Of a stretch of DNA of 8,137 nt, positions 1 to 7,293 are shown piece by piece. The notes under the pieces are model-generated. The model was not told the origin of the DNA, did not search any database, and was given only the letters and a program-made list of their open reading frames with translations. The stretch spans positions 1-8,137 of the forward strand of contig SXRG01000062.1 of NCBI GenBank assembly GCA_005793645.1, read 5' to 3'. Numbering within the stretch: the stretch's first letter is position 1; each line of letters opens with the position of its first letter. The DNA is from Burkholderiales bacterium (GTDB taxonomy: Bacteria; Pseudomonadota; Gammaproteobacteria; Burkholderiales; Thiobacillaceae). The translations under genes and the position numbers were made by a program.

Positions 1-1008
1 CAACAACGCATCGCCGGCCCGCCAACGAGCTATCTCTGCGCGGGTGATCGTATCCAGATTGACCCGCTTCGCCCCCGCCGGACCCTCCCAGGCTACCTGC
101 GGCCAATTTGACAGCGGCGGCGGCACAAAGTGGGCCGGGCCACTGCCATCCAGGGTGAAATGCAGATGCCGCGTCGCGGCGCAAGTGGGGATCATCGCCA
201 CCGGCAGGCTGGCGGCATGAGTGGGGTAATCGAGTATCTTCACATCCAGTACCGTCGTGAGTCCACCCAAACCCTGTGCGCCTATGCCCAGCGCATTGGC
301 CTTGTCAAAAATTTCCAGGCGCAGCTCCTCGATACGGTTCTGTGGCCCCCGAGCACGCATCTCCGGCAGATCAATGGGTGCGAGCAAGGATTCCTTGGCC
401 AGTAGCATCGCCTTTTCCGGTGTCCCCCCGATACCAATGCCTAGCACCCCCGGCGGACACCAGCCCGCACCCATCTTCGGCAACCGTTCCAACACCCACT
501 CAACGATGGAATCCGATGGGTTCAGCACCGCAAACTGTGCCTTGTTTTCAGACCCCCCGCCCTTGGCCGCGACACGCACATCGACGCGGTTTCCCGAAAC
601 CATGCGCACATGCAGGACGGCCGGGGTATTGTCCCGGGTATTGCGCCGTGTACCCGCCGGATCCGTCAAGACCGAGGCACGCAGCGGATTGACGGCATCG
701 GTGTAGGCACGCCGCACGCCCTCGTCCACCATCGCTTGCAAGTCCAAGTCACTGCTAAAACGCACCCCCATCCCGATATCCATAAACACCACCGCCATAC
801 CGGTGTCCTGACAAATCGGCCGCCGCCCCTCGGCACATAAACGCGAATTGACCAGGATCTGCGCCAACGCATCCTTGGCGGCAGGCGACTGTTCCTGTTG
901 CCAGGCCCTATGCACCGCTGCCACAAAATCCTGTGGGTGATACACAGCGATAAACTGAAACGCGTCCGCAATCGACTGAGTGAGGTCTTCCTGGCGAATG
1001 ACGGTCAT
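1..1008 (-). CDS. Class I fumarate hydratase ([4Fe-4S], single-chain), N-terminal part
   Basis: This cytosolic enzyme interconverts fumarate and malate in the TCA cycle using an oxygen-sensitive [4Fe-4S] cluster. I translated 336 residues from the ATG at 1008, and the frame runs open off the left edge. It begins MTVIRQEDL, the N-terminus I associate with the roughly 500-residue fused fumarases of proteobacteria. Three cysteines sit where cluster ligands are expected: C66 in ICQDTG, C184 in AGWCPPG and C276 in PTCAATRH. Their spacing (118 and 92 residues) matches the family. Other family blocks are DNTPAV, KGGGSENK (150-156), GPQNRIEE, GAQGLGGLTTVLDVK and YPTHAASLP. The alpha domain ends near residue 290. 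About 170 residues of the C-terminal beta domain lie outside the window. No strong Shine-Dalgarno is visible. The gene is divergent from the hydrolase at 1133. L-tartrate dehydratase is a relative, but the fused chain and motifs favour fumarase. The choice among the symbols fumA, fumB and fum is open. Confidence 0.95.
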   Translation of the reverse strand, partial: MTVIRQEDLTQSIADAFQFIAVYHPQDFVAAVHRAWQQEQSPAAKDALAQILVNSRLCAEGRRPICQDTGMAVVFMDIGMGVRFSSDLDLQAMVDEGVRRAYTDAVNPLRASVLTDPAGTRRNTRDNTPAVLHVRMVSGNRVDVRVAAKGGGSENKAQFAVLNPSDSIVEWVLERLPKMGAGWCPPGVLGIGIGGTPEKAMLLAKESLLAPIDLPEMRARGPQNRIEELRLEIFDKANALGIGAQGLGGLTTVLDVKILDYPTHAASLPVAMIPTCAATRHLHFTLDGSGPAHFVPPPLSNWPQVAWEGPAGAKRVNLDTITRAEIARWRAGDALL

Positions 1009-1040
1009 GGCAAACGGTGTGTCACGGATACGGTGAGGTT

Positions 1041-1046
1041 ATTCTA
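1041..1046 (-). promoter_or_regulatory. Possible -10 element for the fumarase gene
   Basis: On the minus strand this reads TAGAAT, five of six matches to TATAAT. It would place transcription start near 1034 and give a leader of about 25 nt before the ATG at 1008. I see no good -35 hexamer at 16-18 bp, so this is a weak inference. The 124-bp divergent gap 1009-1132 must hold promoters for both flanking genes. On the plus strand GATAAT occurs near 1065, also without a good -35. Confidence 0.25.
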
Positions 1047-1132
1047 CGGGACAATCGGACGGGATAATTGTGCTATTGCTCCGACCGCCCTGACACCACA
1101 CCATGCACCCCTCAGCCTCTCTGGAGATCACC

Positions 1133-2020
1133 ATGCGCCCCATCCTTGCCCTGTTCCTTCCGCTACTACTTCTGTTCCTGAATCTTGGCAGCCATGCCGC
1201 CGAAGTCCAAACTGCCCACCAAGGCCTCACGCTCAACGCCCAATTGCAGGTTGCCAATGGCAAATCCCTCAAGGACGGCGTGCTCCTGATCCTGCATGGC
1301 ACCCTGTCCCACAATCGTACCGAGCTCATCGATGGGGTACAAAAGCAACTCACCGAGCGAGGCTTCAATACATTAGCGATCAACCTCAGCCTCGGCATCA
1401 ATAACCGTCACGGGACTTATGACTGCACCACTCCCACACGCCATAAACATACCGACGCCCTCAACGAACTGGAGGCATGGATGACTTGGTTAAAAACGCA
1501 GGAGGCGGGTCCCGTCACCCTGATCGGTCATTCCCGAGGTAGCAACCAGGTCGCGTGGTTTGCCGCCGAACGCATGAACCCGGCCATCCGCAAGGTCATA
1601 CTGCTAGCCCCGCAAACCTGGCCGACGGGTTATGCAGCAAAGGGGTACAAACAACGCTACGGCACCGACCTAGCTGCTATTCTGGGCAAGATGGCCAAAA
1701 TCGATACAAATACCTTGGTCGACCCAGTGGACTTTCTGTATTGCCCCAAGACCCGCGTCAGTGCCGGCAGTTTTATGAACTACTACACCGAGGATGTCCG
1801 CTTTGACACCCCTGCGCTGCTGGCCCGAATTCGCGTCCCTGTCCTAGTCATCGCTGCCGAGGGTGACGAAGTGGTTCCCGGTCTCATTGAGCGCGTGCAA
1901 CCACAGGCCGATGGCCGACGCATCCAACTCAAGGTGTTGTCAGGTGCCGACCATTTCTTCCGTGATCTTTACGCCGAGGATGCTGTCGAGGCCATTCAAG
2001 CCTTCCTGAGCACCCAGTAG
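1133..2020 (+). CDS. Exported alpha/beta hydrolase, substrate unknown
   Basis: The protein has 295 residues. A signal peptide is clear: Arg2, a long Leu/Phe-rich core (residues 4-17), then a likely cleavage after SHA (20-22). It should therefore act outside the cytoplasm. The alpha/beta hydrolase fold is shown by an oxyanion HG motif in LLILHGTLSH (51-60), the nucleophile elbow GHSRG with Ser134, an acid in AAEGDEVVPG (Asp245) and a catalytic histidine in GADHFF (His274). There are two cysteines, C98 and C204. I chose the ATG at 1133 because GGAG sits 6 nt before it and the signal peptide then starts at residue 1. The in-frame ATG at 1103 would add ten residues before the signal. The gene is divergent from fumarase and convergent with the EF-G-like gene, so it is probably transcribed alone. 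Esterase, lipase-like or peptidase activity are all possible. Confidence 0.88.
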   Translation: MRPILALFLPLLLLFLNLGSHAAEVQTAHQGLTLNAQLQVANGKSLKDGVLLILHGTLSHNRTELIDGVQKQLTERGFNTLAINLSLGINNRHGTYDCTTPTRHKHTDALNELEAWMTWLKTQEAGPVTLIGHSRGSNQVAWFAAERMNPAIRKVILLAPQTWPTGYAAKGYKQRYGTDLAAILGKMAKIDTNTLVDPVDFLYCPKTRVSAGSFMNYYTEDVRFDTPALLARIRVPVLVIAAEGDEVVPGLIERVQPQADGRRIQLKVLSGADHFFRDLYAEDAVEAIQAFLSTQ

Positions 2021-2073
2021 CATGCGCACACAACAGCAATGCGACCACCTACACGCAAAATCCATCGGCCAAA

Positions 2074-2101
2074 GGGCGTGGTTTCCTACGCAACCACGCC
2101 C
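2074..2101. terminator. Perfect hairpin between convergent genes, likely bidirectional terminator
   Basis: Arms GGGCGTGGTT (2074-2083) and AACCACGCCC (2092-2101) pair perfectly over 10 bp around an 8-nt loop. The hairpin lies 53 bp after the hydrolase stop and 66 bp after the stop of the convergent EF-G-like gene, where a shared terminator is expected. The T-tract is poor: only TTT follows on the minus strand and none on the plus strand. A pure intrinsic terminator is therefore uncertain. It could also be an mRNA 3'-end stabiliser. Confidence 0.5.
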
Positions 2102-2167
2102 CTGCAGGAACCGCACAGCCCTCTACCCAATCTGTTCGTACCAACAACAGACCAGCGACAGAGGACA

Positions 2168-4219
2168 TCAATCCTCTTCGTGGCGCTTAAAGCCAGCGGA
2201 CAACTGTTGCTGCACCTGCGGCGGAACCGGATCATAGTGACTGAAGGTCAATGAATAACCGCCCTGGCCACTGGTCACCGCTTTGAGACGGGCTTGGAAG
2301 CTTTCCAGTTCTGCCAACGGAGCAAGACCCGTCAACACCGACATACCGCCACGACTAGGCTGAGTACCCAGAATCTGCCCCCTGCGGGAGCTAATCTCTG
2401 CCCCGATGTCCCCAATACAGGCGTTCGGTAGTGAAACCTCAACTTGCACGAAAGGCTCCAGTATCACCGGTCGAGCACCCGCCATGGCTTCCCAGAAGGC
2501 CTTCTTGCCTGCCATCACGAAGGCAATCTCCTTGCCATCGACCGGGTGTGTCTTACCGTCATAAACAGTAACGCGCACATCCTGAAGCGGGAATCCGGCA
2601 ACCGCGCCTTCGGCCATCGCCATGCGAACCCCCTTCTCGACCGCTGGGATAAAGGTGCCAGGAATCGCCCCGCCCTTAACCGCATCGACGAACTCGAAGC
2701 CCGCGCCGCGTTCCAGCGGCTCGACGCGCAGATAAACCTCACCAAACTGTCCCGCGCCGCCGGTCTGTTTCTTATGCCGGCAATGCCCCTCACTAGACTG
2801 GGTTAGCGTCTCGCGGTAGGGGATGGAAGGCGGATGAATATCAACCTCCAACTTAAACTGTGCATACATTTTTTCCAGCACGCGTTTGAGATGCATCTCT
2901 CCCAGACCGCGGATCACCGCCTCATGAGTCTGCACATCGTGTTCAACATGGAGACCCGGGTCAGCCTCGCACAGCCGATGCAACACATCGGCCAATTTCT
3001 GCGCCTCCGATTGCTTGCGTGCCCGCAAGGCCAGACCAAACACCGCATGCGGAAAATCGAGTGGCCGCATGTGGATATGGTCATCCTCTGCCGCATTGTG
3101 CAAAACATCGTCGAAATGGATGTCGTCAATCTTGCTGATTGCACAGATCTCTCCAGGACCACAGGCCTCCACCGGGATCAATTGCTTGCCCTGCAGTCGG
3201 TACAAATGCCCCACCTTAAACGACCGTCGGCCCTCGCCGATAAACAGTTGATCATGCACCACCAGTGTGCCCTGATAGACACGCAAGAGGGCGATCTTGC
3301 CGACATAGGGGTCAATCTCTACCTTGAAACAATGCGCCAGGGCGTGTCGGGCCGGATCGGCCATCGCCGTGAAGGGTTGAGCCGCCTCACCTTCGCCGCG
3401 AACGAAACGCGGTGGATTACCCTCAGTCGGGTTAGGCAACAAACGTGTAATGACCTCAACCAGCGCACCGACACCCGCCCCGCTGCGTGCCGAAGTAAAG
3501 CAAACCGGCACCAAGTGTCCCTCGCGCAAGGCCTGTTCTAGCGGGGCATGCAGTTGTTCCGGGGTCACCGTACCCTGATCAAGATAGACGGCCATCAAGG
3601 CCTCATCCATCTCGACGACTTGATCTACTAGGGCCTGATGCGCCTCCGCTACCGATGAGAAATCCGCCTCACCTCCCAGATTGAAGAAGCAATCTGTCAC
3701 CTGGCTAGCCCCGGCCGTTGGCAAATTGATAGGCAAGCACTCACGACCAAAGGTGGACTGGATCTCGGCCAGAGTCGCCGCAAGTGAATCCTTGTTTACG
3801 CTAGGGTCATCCATCTTGTTGATGATCACCATGCGGTCGAGCTTTCGGGTCTGCGCCCACTGCATCATGCGTATCGCGGTAAGGTCAATGCTGCGCGTCG
3901 CATCGACAACCACAGCGACTGTCTCCACCGCGTCCAAGGCGCACATCGCCTGGCCCATGAAATCGGGGTAGCCCGGAGTATCAATAAGGTGAACGCGTAC
4001 GCCATCGCGCTCAAAGTGAGCAGTGGCCAGCTTCAGCGAATGCCCATGTTCCTTCTCGAGGGCCTCGTAATCGCACACCGTTGTACCCTTTTCCACCAAG
4101 CCTGCAGCGGCAATGGCACCCGTCTGCACCAGCAGAGCCTCAATCAGGGTTGTTTTACCCGATCCCGCCGCCCCGACAAGGGCCAAGGTACGCAGATCCA
4201 GGGGGCTTTTGACTGACAT
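2168..4219 (-). CDS. EF-G-like translational GTPase (EF-G II / FusA2-type paralogue)
   Basis: This 683-residue cytosolic GTPase has the full EF-G architecture. The G domain carries P-loop GAAGSGKT (16-23), G3 DTPGY (80-84), G4 NKMD (134-137) and G5 SAR (243-245). Domain II begins near 295 (HCFKVEIDPYVGKIALLRVYQG). Domains III-IV include PYRETL, KKQTGGAGQFGEV (483-495) and a domain V ending in GGYSLTFSHYDPVPP. The pattern TLALVG...GSGKTT, GTTVCDY and the ending FSHYDPVPP agree with EF-G-2 proteins such as the Thermus paralogue, not with ordinary FusA. Switch I lacks the RGIT block (it has KEHGHSL), and the switch II catalytic histidine is replaced by Tyr84. Its role in translation is therefore unsettled. 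I chose the ATG at 4219 because GGAG stands 7 nt upstream. The longer frame back to 4270 adds unconserved residues and crosses a likely promoter. A standard fusA should exist elsewhere. Confidence 0.92.
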   Translation of the reverse strand: MSVKSPLDLRTLALVGAAGSGKTTLIEALLVQTGAIAAAGLVEKGTTVCDYEALEKEHGHSLKLATAHFERDGVRVHLIDTPGYPDFMGQAMCALDAVETVAVVVDATRSIDLTAIRMMQWAQTRKLDRMVIINKMDDPSVNKDSLAATLAEIQSTFGRECLPINLPTAGASQVTDCFFNLGGEADFSSVAEAHQALVDQVVEMDEALMAVYLDQGTVTPEQLHAPLEQALREGHLVPVCFTSARSGAGVGALVEVITRLLPNPTEGNPPRFVRGEGEAAQPFTAMADPARHALAHCFKVEIDPYVGKIALLRVYQGTLVVHDQLFIGEGRRSFKVGHLYRLQGKQLIPVEACGPGEICAISKIDDIHFDDVLHNAAEDDHIHMRPLDFPHAVFGLALRARKQSEAQKLADVLHRLCEADPGLHVEHDVQTHEAVIRGLGEMHLKRVLEKMYAQFKLEVDIHPPSIPYRETLTQSSEGHCRHKKQTGGAGQFGEVYLRVEPLERGAGFEFVDAVKGGAIPGTFIPAVEKGVRMAMAEGAVAGFPLQDVRVTVYDGKTHPVDGKEIAFVMAGKKAFWEAMAGARPVILEPFVQVEVSLPNACIGDIGAEISSRRGQILGTQPSRGGMSVLTGLAPLAELESFQARLKAVTSGQGGYSLTFSHYDPVPPQVQQQLSAGFKRHEED

Positions 4220-4246
4220 GACATTCTCCGAAAAAAGAATGGCCTC

Positions 4247-4275
4247 AGTATAACGCCACCGCCAATCCAAGATAA
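4247..4275 (-). promoter_or_regulatory. Probable promoter of the EF-G-like gene
   Basis: On the minus strand, TATACT (4247-4252, five of six to consensus) is preceded at 17 bp by TTATCT (4270-4275, weak -35). Transcription would start near 4240, leaving a leader of about 20 nt that contains the Shine-Dalgarno GGAG. This supports translation from 4219 and independent expression from hemE. Confidence 0.45.
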
Positions 4276-4303
4276 CCGGATCCTGAATAAATTAGGCATC
4301 CGG
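4276..4303 (-). terminator. Bulged hairpin downstream of hemE, possible terminator
   Basis: Plus-strand arms CCGGATCCT (4276-4284) and AGG-C-ATCCGG (4294-4303) give nine base pairs with one bulged C (4297) around a 9-nt AT-rich loop. On the minus strand it follows the hemE stop by about 80 bp and leads into TTATCTT, a poor T-tract. It abuts the -35 of the EF-G-like gene. It may end hemE transcripts or be a protein-binding dyad for the downstream promoter. A smaller 5-bp stem GTCGC/GCGAC lies at 4319-4337, and a CATTAGC direct repeat at 4311 and 4328. Confidence 0.35.
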
Positions 4304-4382
4304 CAAACCCCATTAGCCGTCGCAAGACATTAGCGACCCACCTTCAGACTAGGGGGGAATTAAGCCGGAGTGGATTTTATGA

Positions 4383-5447
4383 TCAACGGTGGTATTGGCG
4401 ACTATGCTGATGAACCGCTTCGACTAGAGCACTGACATGATCCGGTGGAGTGAACTGAGATATACCATGACCCAGGTTGAACACATGACCAGTGCCGGTG
4501 CCGTAGCTGTCGAGGATGCGGCGCGCTTCGGTGGCGATAGCTTCTGGCGGGGCGAATAGCACGGAGGGGTCCATGTTGCCCTGCAGCGCCACCCGATCGC
4601 CGACGCGCCGGCGCGCATCGCCGATGTCGGTGGTCCAGTCCAGCCCCACTGCATCGCAGCCGCAGCCGGCGATATACTCCAGCCACTGGCCGCCGCCCTT
4701 GGTGAACACGATGCGCGGCACGATGCGTCCTTCGCGCTCACGGGTGAGTCCGTTCATGATGCGCGCCATGTAGGGCAGGGAAAACTCCAGATAGGCCGCT
4801 TGCGACAACATTCCGCCCCAGGAATCGAACACCATCACTGCCTGTGCGCCGGCTTCGATCTGAGCGTTGAGATAATTCGTCACTGCCGTTGCCGTCACAT
4901 CCAGGATGTGGTGGAACAGATCCGGCCGACCGTACAGCATCTTCTTAGTCTCGGCGTAGGTATCACTGCCGCTGCCCTCGACCATATAGCACGCCAGTGT
5001 GAACGGGCTACCAGAGAAGCCGATCAGCGGTACCGAGCCATCCAGCGCACGACGAATCTCGCTCACCGCATCGATGACATAACGCAGGTGACCATGCGGA
5101 TCAGGCGCGGTTAGGTTGCGAATCTCCCACTCGTCGCGTAGCGGGCGCTCGAAGCGCGGGCCCTCGCCGGTCGAGAAATACAGACCTAACCCCATGGCAT
5201 CAGGAATGGTCAGGATATCCGAGAACAGAATGGCCGCATCGAGGTCATAACGAGCCAAGGGTTGCAACGTCACCTCACATGCCATGTCCGGGCTCTTGCA
5301 CAACGAGAGGAAATCACCGGCGCGGGCCCGCGTCGCACAATATTCAGGCAAGTAGCGGCCCGCTTGGCGCATCAACCACAGCGGGGTGTAGTCCGTTGGC
5401 TGACGTAACAGGGCGCGTAAAAAGGTGTCGTTGAGCAGGGTGGACAT
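4383..5447 (-). CDS. hemE: Uroporphyrinogen decarboxylase
   Basis: This cytosolic TIM-barrel enzyme removes four acetate carboxyl groups from uroporphyrinogen III to give coproporphyrinogen III in heme and other tetrapyrrole synthesis. It needs no cofactor. The 354 residues match the usual family length. Signature blocks are LWLMRQAGRYLPEY (24-36) and LIGFSGSPFTLACYMVEG (141-158). Residues equivalent to the known active-site set are Arg27 and Arg31, Asp77 in FSDIL, Tyr154, Ser209 in FDSWGG and His327 in NLGHGI. The C-terminus VHQHSRQYHR is typical. The start at 5447 is supported by the conserved NDTFLRALLRQP that follows within a few residues and by GGAAGA a few bases upstream. It lies 436 bp after the sensor-kinase stop and 163 bp before the EF-G-like start, so it is probably transcribed singly. 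Nothing in it is broken or unusual. Confidence 0.97.
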   Translation of the reverse strand: MSTLLNDTFLRALLRQPTDYTPLWLMRQAGRYLPEYCATRARAGDFLSLCKSPDMACEVTLQPLARYDLDAAILFSDILTIPDAMGLGLYFSTGEGPRFERPLRDEWEIRNLTAPDPHGHLRYVIDAVSEIRRALDGSVPLIGFSGSPFTLACYMVEGSGSDTYAETKKMLYGRPDLFHHILDVTATAVTNYLNAQIEAGAQAVMVFDSWGGMLSQAAYLEFSLPYMARIMNGLTREREGRIVPRIVFTKGGGQWLEYIAGCGCDAVGLDWTTDIGDARRRVGDRVALQGNMDPSVLFAPPEAIATEARRILDSYGTGTGHVFNLGHGISQFTPPDHVSALVEAVHQHSRQYHR

Positions 5448-5513
5448 GTCTCTTCCAATCTTGAACGGCGGATTCTAACCCCAAAAGAATTACTGGGTTG
5501 TCGCGCCTAGCCT

Positions 5514-5542
5514 ATAAAAATTGAATACAAAGCCGTATTCAA
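5514..5542 (-). promoter_or_regulatory. Possible hemE promoter overlapped by an inverted repeat
   Basis: On the minus strand TTGAAT (5537-5542, four of six to TTGACA) is followed after 17 bp by TTTTAT (5514-5519, four of six to TATAAT). This would start transcription near 5507, about 60 nt before the hemE ATG. The -35 and spacer are covered by the perfect inverted repeat TTGAATAC / GTATTCAA. Repression by a dimer bound there is possible, but this is inference from position only. Confidence 0.3.
5521..5542. repeat. Perfect 8-bp inverted repeat upstream of hemE (operator or AT-rich terminator)
   Basis: Plus-strand arms TTGAATAC (5521-5528) and GTATTCAA (5535-5542) are exact reverse complements around a 6-nt spacer. 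On the minus strand the second arm is followed by TTTTTATAGG, so it also has the form of a weak intrinsic terminator for read-through from the two-component genes. The stem is AT-rich, which argues against strong termination. The location before hemE makes an operator equally plausible. I do not recognise the consensus. Confidence 0.5.
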
Positions 5543-5883
5543 AACAGGGGGGTGGCAAGGGTACCGCTTTTTGATGCCTTTTTTAATTCTACTTTCATGA
5601 CGGTTCAGGTCGATCTATCACAGGCTCGCATCTTGAATCTGACAAGGCAGGATTATTCGGCGCTGCATATCCACGCGTGCGCCACCACCTCATCATGCTA
5701 CACGGCGCGAAGCTGGTCATGCTGCGCGTAGCCGCAGTACGCAGAACCCATGCATTTCCATGCGCCGTAGTGGATTCTGCGACTCCGGGCGGGTACGCAC
5801 TCACTCACCCATTGGGTGGGGCCGCGTCCAACCGAGGTTTCTAGGATGACGCGAATGGGATCGGGTAATTGCGGTTTTTAGGT
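5543..5883. other. Intergenic stretch without a supported gene
   Basis: No reading frame here has a recognisable product, a good ribosome-binding site or family motifs. Plus-strand open frames end at 5731 (44 codons from an ATG at 5597) and at 5844 (open from about 5587, first ATG 5695). A minus-strand frame runs 5595-5804 (69 residues). All are rich in Arg, Thr, Cys and His and look like chance or decayed frames. Small dyads are visible: CACCCA-T-TGGGTG (5806-5818) and GCAT/ATGC near 5750. Near 5850-5880, CGCGAAT and ATTGCG (one bulged G) are followed by TTTTTA on the plus strand, which weakly resembles a plus-strand terminator. Confidence 0.5.
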
Positions 5884-7293
5884 TCAAAGTTCCTTGCATC
5901 CCCTCGCCGTTTTAAGCGGAAATCGCACGACAAATACTGCGCCGCCACCCACGGACTCGCTCACCTCTATCCGCGCGCCGAAGCGTTGCGCCACCTCGGC
6001 AACGATTGCTAGACCCAGCCCGCTGCCATGCTTGCCGGAGCCGGCGATGCGGTAAAAGCGGTTAAACACATTTTGACGTTCATCGACAGGGATTCCGGGG
6101 CCGTTATCCTCTACCCTGAGCCAGGCGTCGCCATCCATCCCGGTCAGCACGGTCACCTGTCCGCCCGGCGGGGTATAGCGGATGGCGTTATCGATCAGAT
6201 TGCTGATCATGTCGCGCAGCCCGTCCTCATCGGCGCACACCGGAATCGGCATGACGGCACCTTCAAAACCCAGGTCGATCCCTTGTCGCACCGCTTCGGG
6301 CGCCCACTCCATCGCCAGCCCTTGCGCCACACGATTGAGATCGATATACGCCATGGCCTCCACATTGCGCGTTTCAGGCTCGTTTCGCGCCAGGGCCAGC
6401 AGTTGCTCCACCAGACGATTGCAGCGGCTCGCGCCCTCGCATATGCCTTCTAGCGCGTACCGCACGGGTTCCGTCACCGGTTCGCGCTGAGCCAACTCGG
6501 CCTGAGCGCGTAAGCCTGCAAACGGCGTGCGCAACTGGTGCGCCGCGTTGGCGACAAAGCGACGTTGATGCTCCAACATGATCTTGAGTCGCGTGATCAG
6601 TCCATTCAACTCGTGGATCAACGGCCGCACCTCGCCCGGCACCTGCGCTTCGTCGAGCGGACTGAGATCGTTAACCGGACGTCGTGCCAATGCACATCGC
6701 AATCGCTCCAGTGGCGAAAAGCCGCGTTTCAGACCTATCCATACGGCAATGCCAGCGATAAGAATGAATATGAATTGGGGGATGACGATGTTTCCGAGAA
6801 TACTGCGCCCTAGCACTAGGCGGTTGTGTATCGGTTCGCTCACCGCCAGCACGAAATGAACGCCAGGCTCGCGGCGGGTGCTGTCGAAGCGCAGGATCAA
6901 CAGGCGCACCTTCTCTCCGGACAAGGTGACATTACGCAGTACCGGCCCGGTGGCGGACAAATCGCGCGGACGCGGATGCGGCAAACTGGCGTTGGCCAGC
7001 ATCACAGCACCGCGTGCATCGAACACGGTAAAACTCAGATGCGCTGCTCCATCCGGCAACAGGTCTGCGGGCTGCAATATGTGATCGGCGTGATCAAAAC
7101 GACTGGCCATGAGACGCGCCCGTTCGATCAGTGCCAGATCGTAGGGCTGGTTGGAAAGCTGCAACGCGGCGATGTAGCCGGTCACGATTGAAAAAAGAAG
7201 CAGCAGATAAAGTGGTGTAAACAACCAATTCATCAGTTGGTGACGCAGCGAGAGGATGTCATCCTCCACCTTGCCACCCAACGGCGTACTCAC
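5884..7293 (-). CDS. Sensor histidine kinase of TctE type
   Basis: This inner-membrane kinase of 469 residues is the partner of the regulator just upstream. Domains in order: a first membrane segment (about 21-44), an extracytoplasmic region of about 120 residues resembling the two-component sensor kinase N-terminal domain (2CSK_N), a second membrane segment (about 166-187), and a HAMP-like linker (188-240). The H-box is FVANAAHQLRTP with phospho-accepting His252. The ATPase part has N-box NLIDNAIRYTPPGG (365-378), G1 DNGPGIP (396-402), an FNRFYR F-box and G2 GSGLGLAI (423-430). I chose the GTG at 7293, whose bases overlap the regulator's TGA as GTGA, a usual sign of translational coupling. 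The frame stays open to 7455, but those 54 residues lie inside the regulator gene and look non-conserved. In the TctE family the ligand can be a carboxylate. Here the ligand is unknown. Confidence 0.93.
   Translation of the reverse strand: MSTPLGGKVEDDILSLRHQLMNWLFTPLYLLLLFSIVTGYIAALQLSNQPYDLALIERARLMASRFDHADHILQPADLLPDGAAHLSFTVFDARGAVMLANASLPHPRPRDLSATGPVLRNVTLSGEKVRLLILRFDSTRREPGVHFVLAVSEPIHNRLVLGRSILGNIVIPQFIFILIAGIAVWIGLKRGFSPLERLRCALARRPVNDLSPLDEAQVPGEVRPLIHELNGLITRLKIMLEHQRRFVANAAHQLRTPFAGLRAQAELAQREPVTEPVRYALEGICEGASRCNRLVEQLLALARNEPETRNVEAMAYIDLNRVAQGLAMEWAPEAVRQGIDLGFEGAVMPIPVCADEDGLRDMISNLIDNAIRYTPPGGQVTVLTGMDGDAWLRVEDNGPGIPVDERQNVFNRFYRIAGSGKHGSGLGLAIVAEVAQRFGARIEVSESVGGGAVFVVRFPLKTARGCKEL

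Noticed and set aside
898..1404. Plus-strand open frame of 168 residues
   Set aside because: It overlaps the fumarase N-terminus antisense and the hydrolase start in another frame, is Pro/His/Arg-rich and matches nothing.
2834..3541. Plus-strand open frame of 235 residues
   Set aside because: It is antisense to the well-supported EF-G-like gene and has no family motifs or ribosome-binding site. High GC at third positions makes such shadow frames common.
4220..4270. 17-residue N-terminal extension of the EF-G-like protein
   Set aside because: It would span the likely -10 (TATACT) and lacks a ribosome-binding site, whereas ATG 4219 has GGAG at good spacing.
5595..5804. Minus-strand open frame of 69 residues in the hemE-kinase gap
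   Set aside because: It has no Shine-Dalgarno, no recognisable motif and a composition typical of chance frames. It is mentioned only within the intergenic description.
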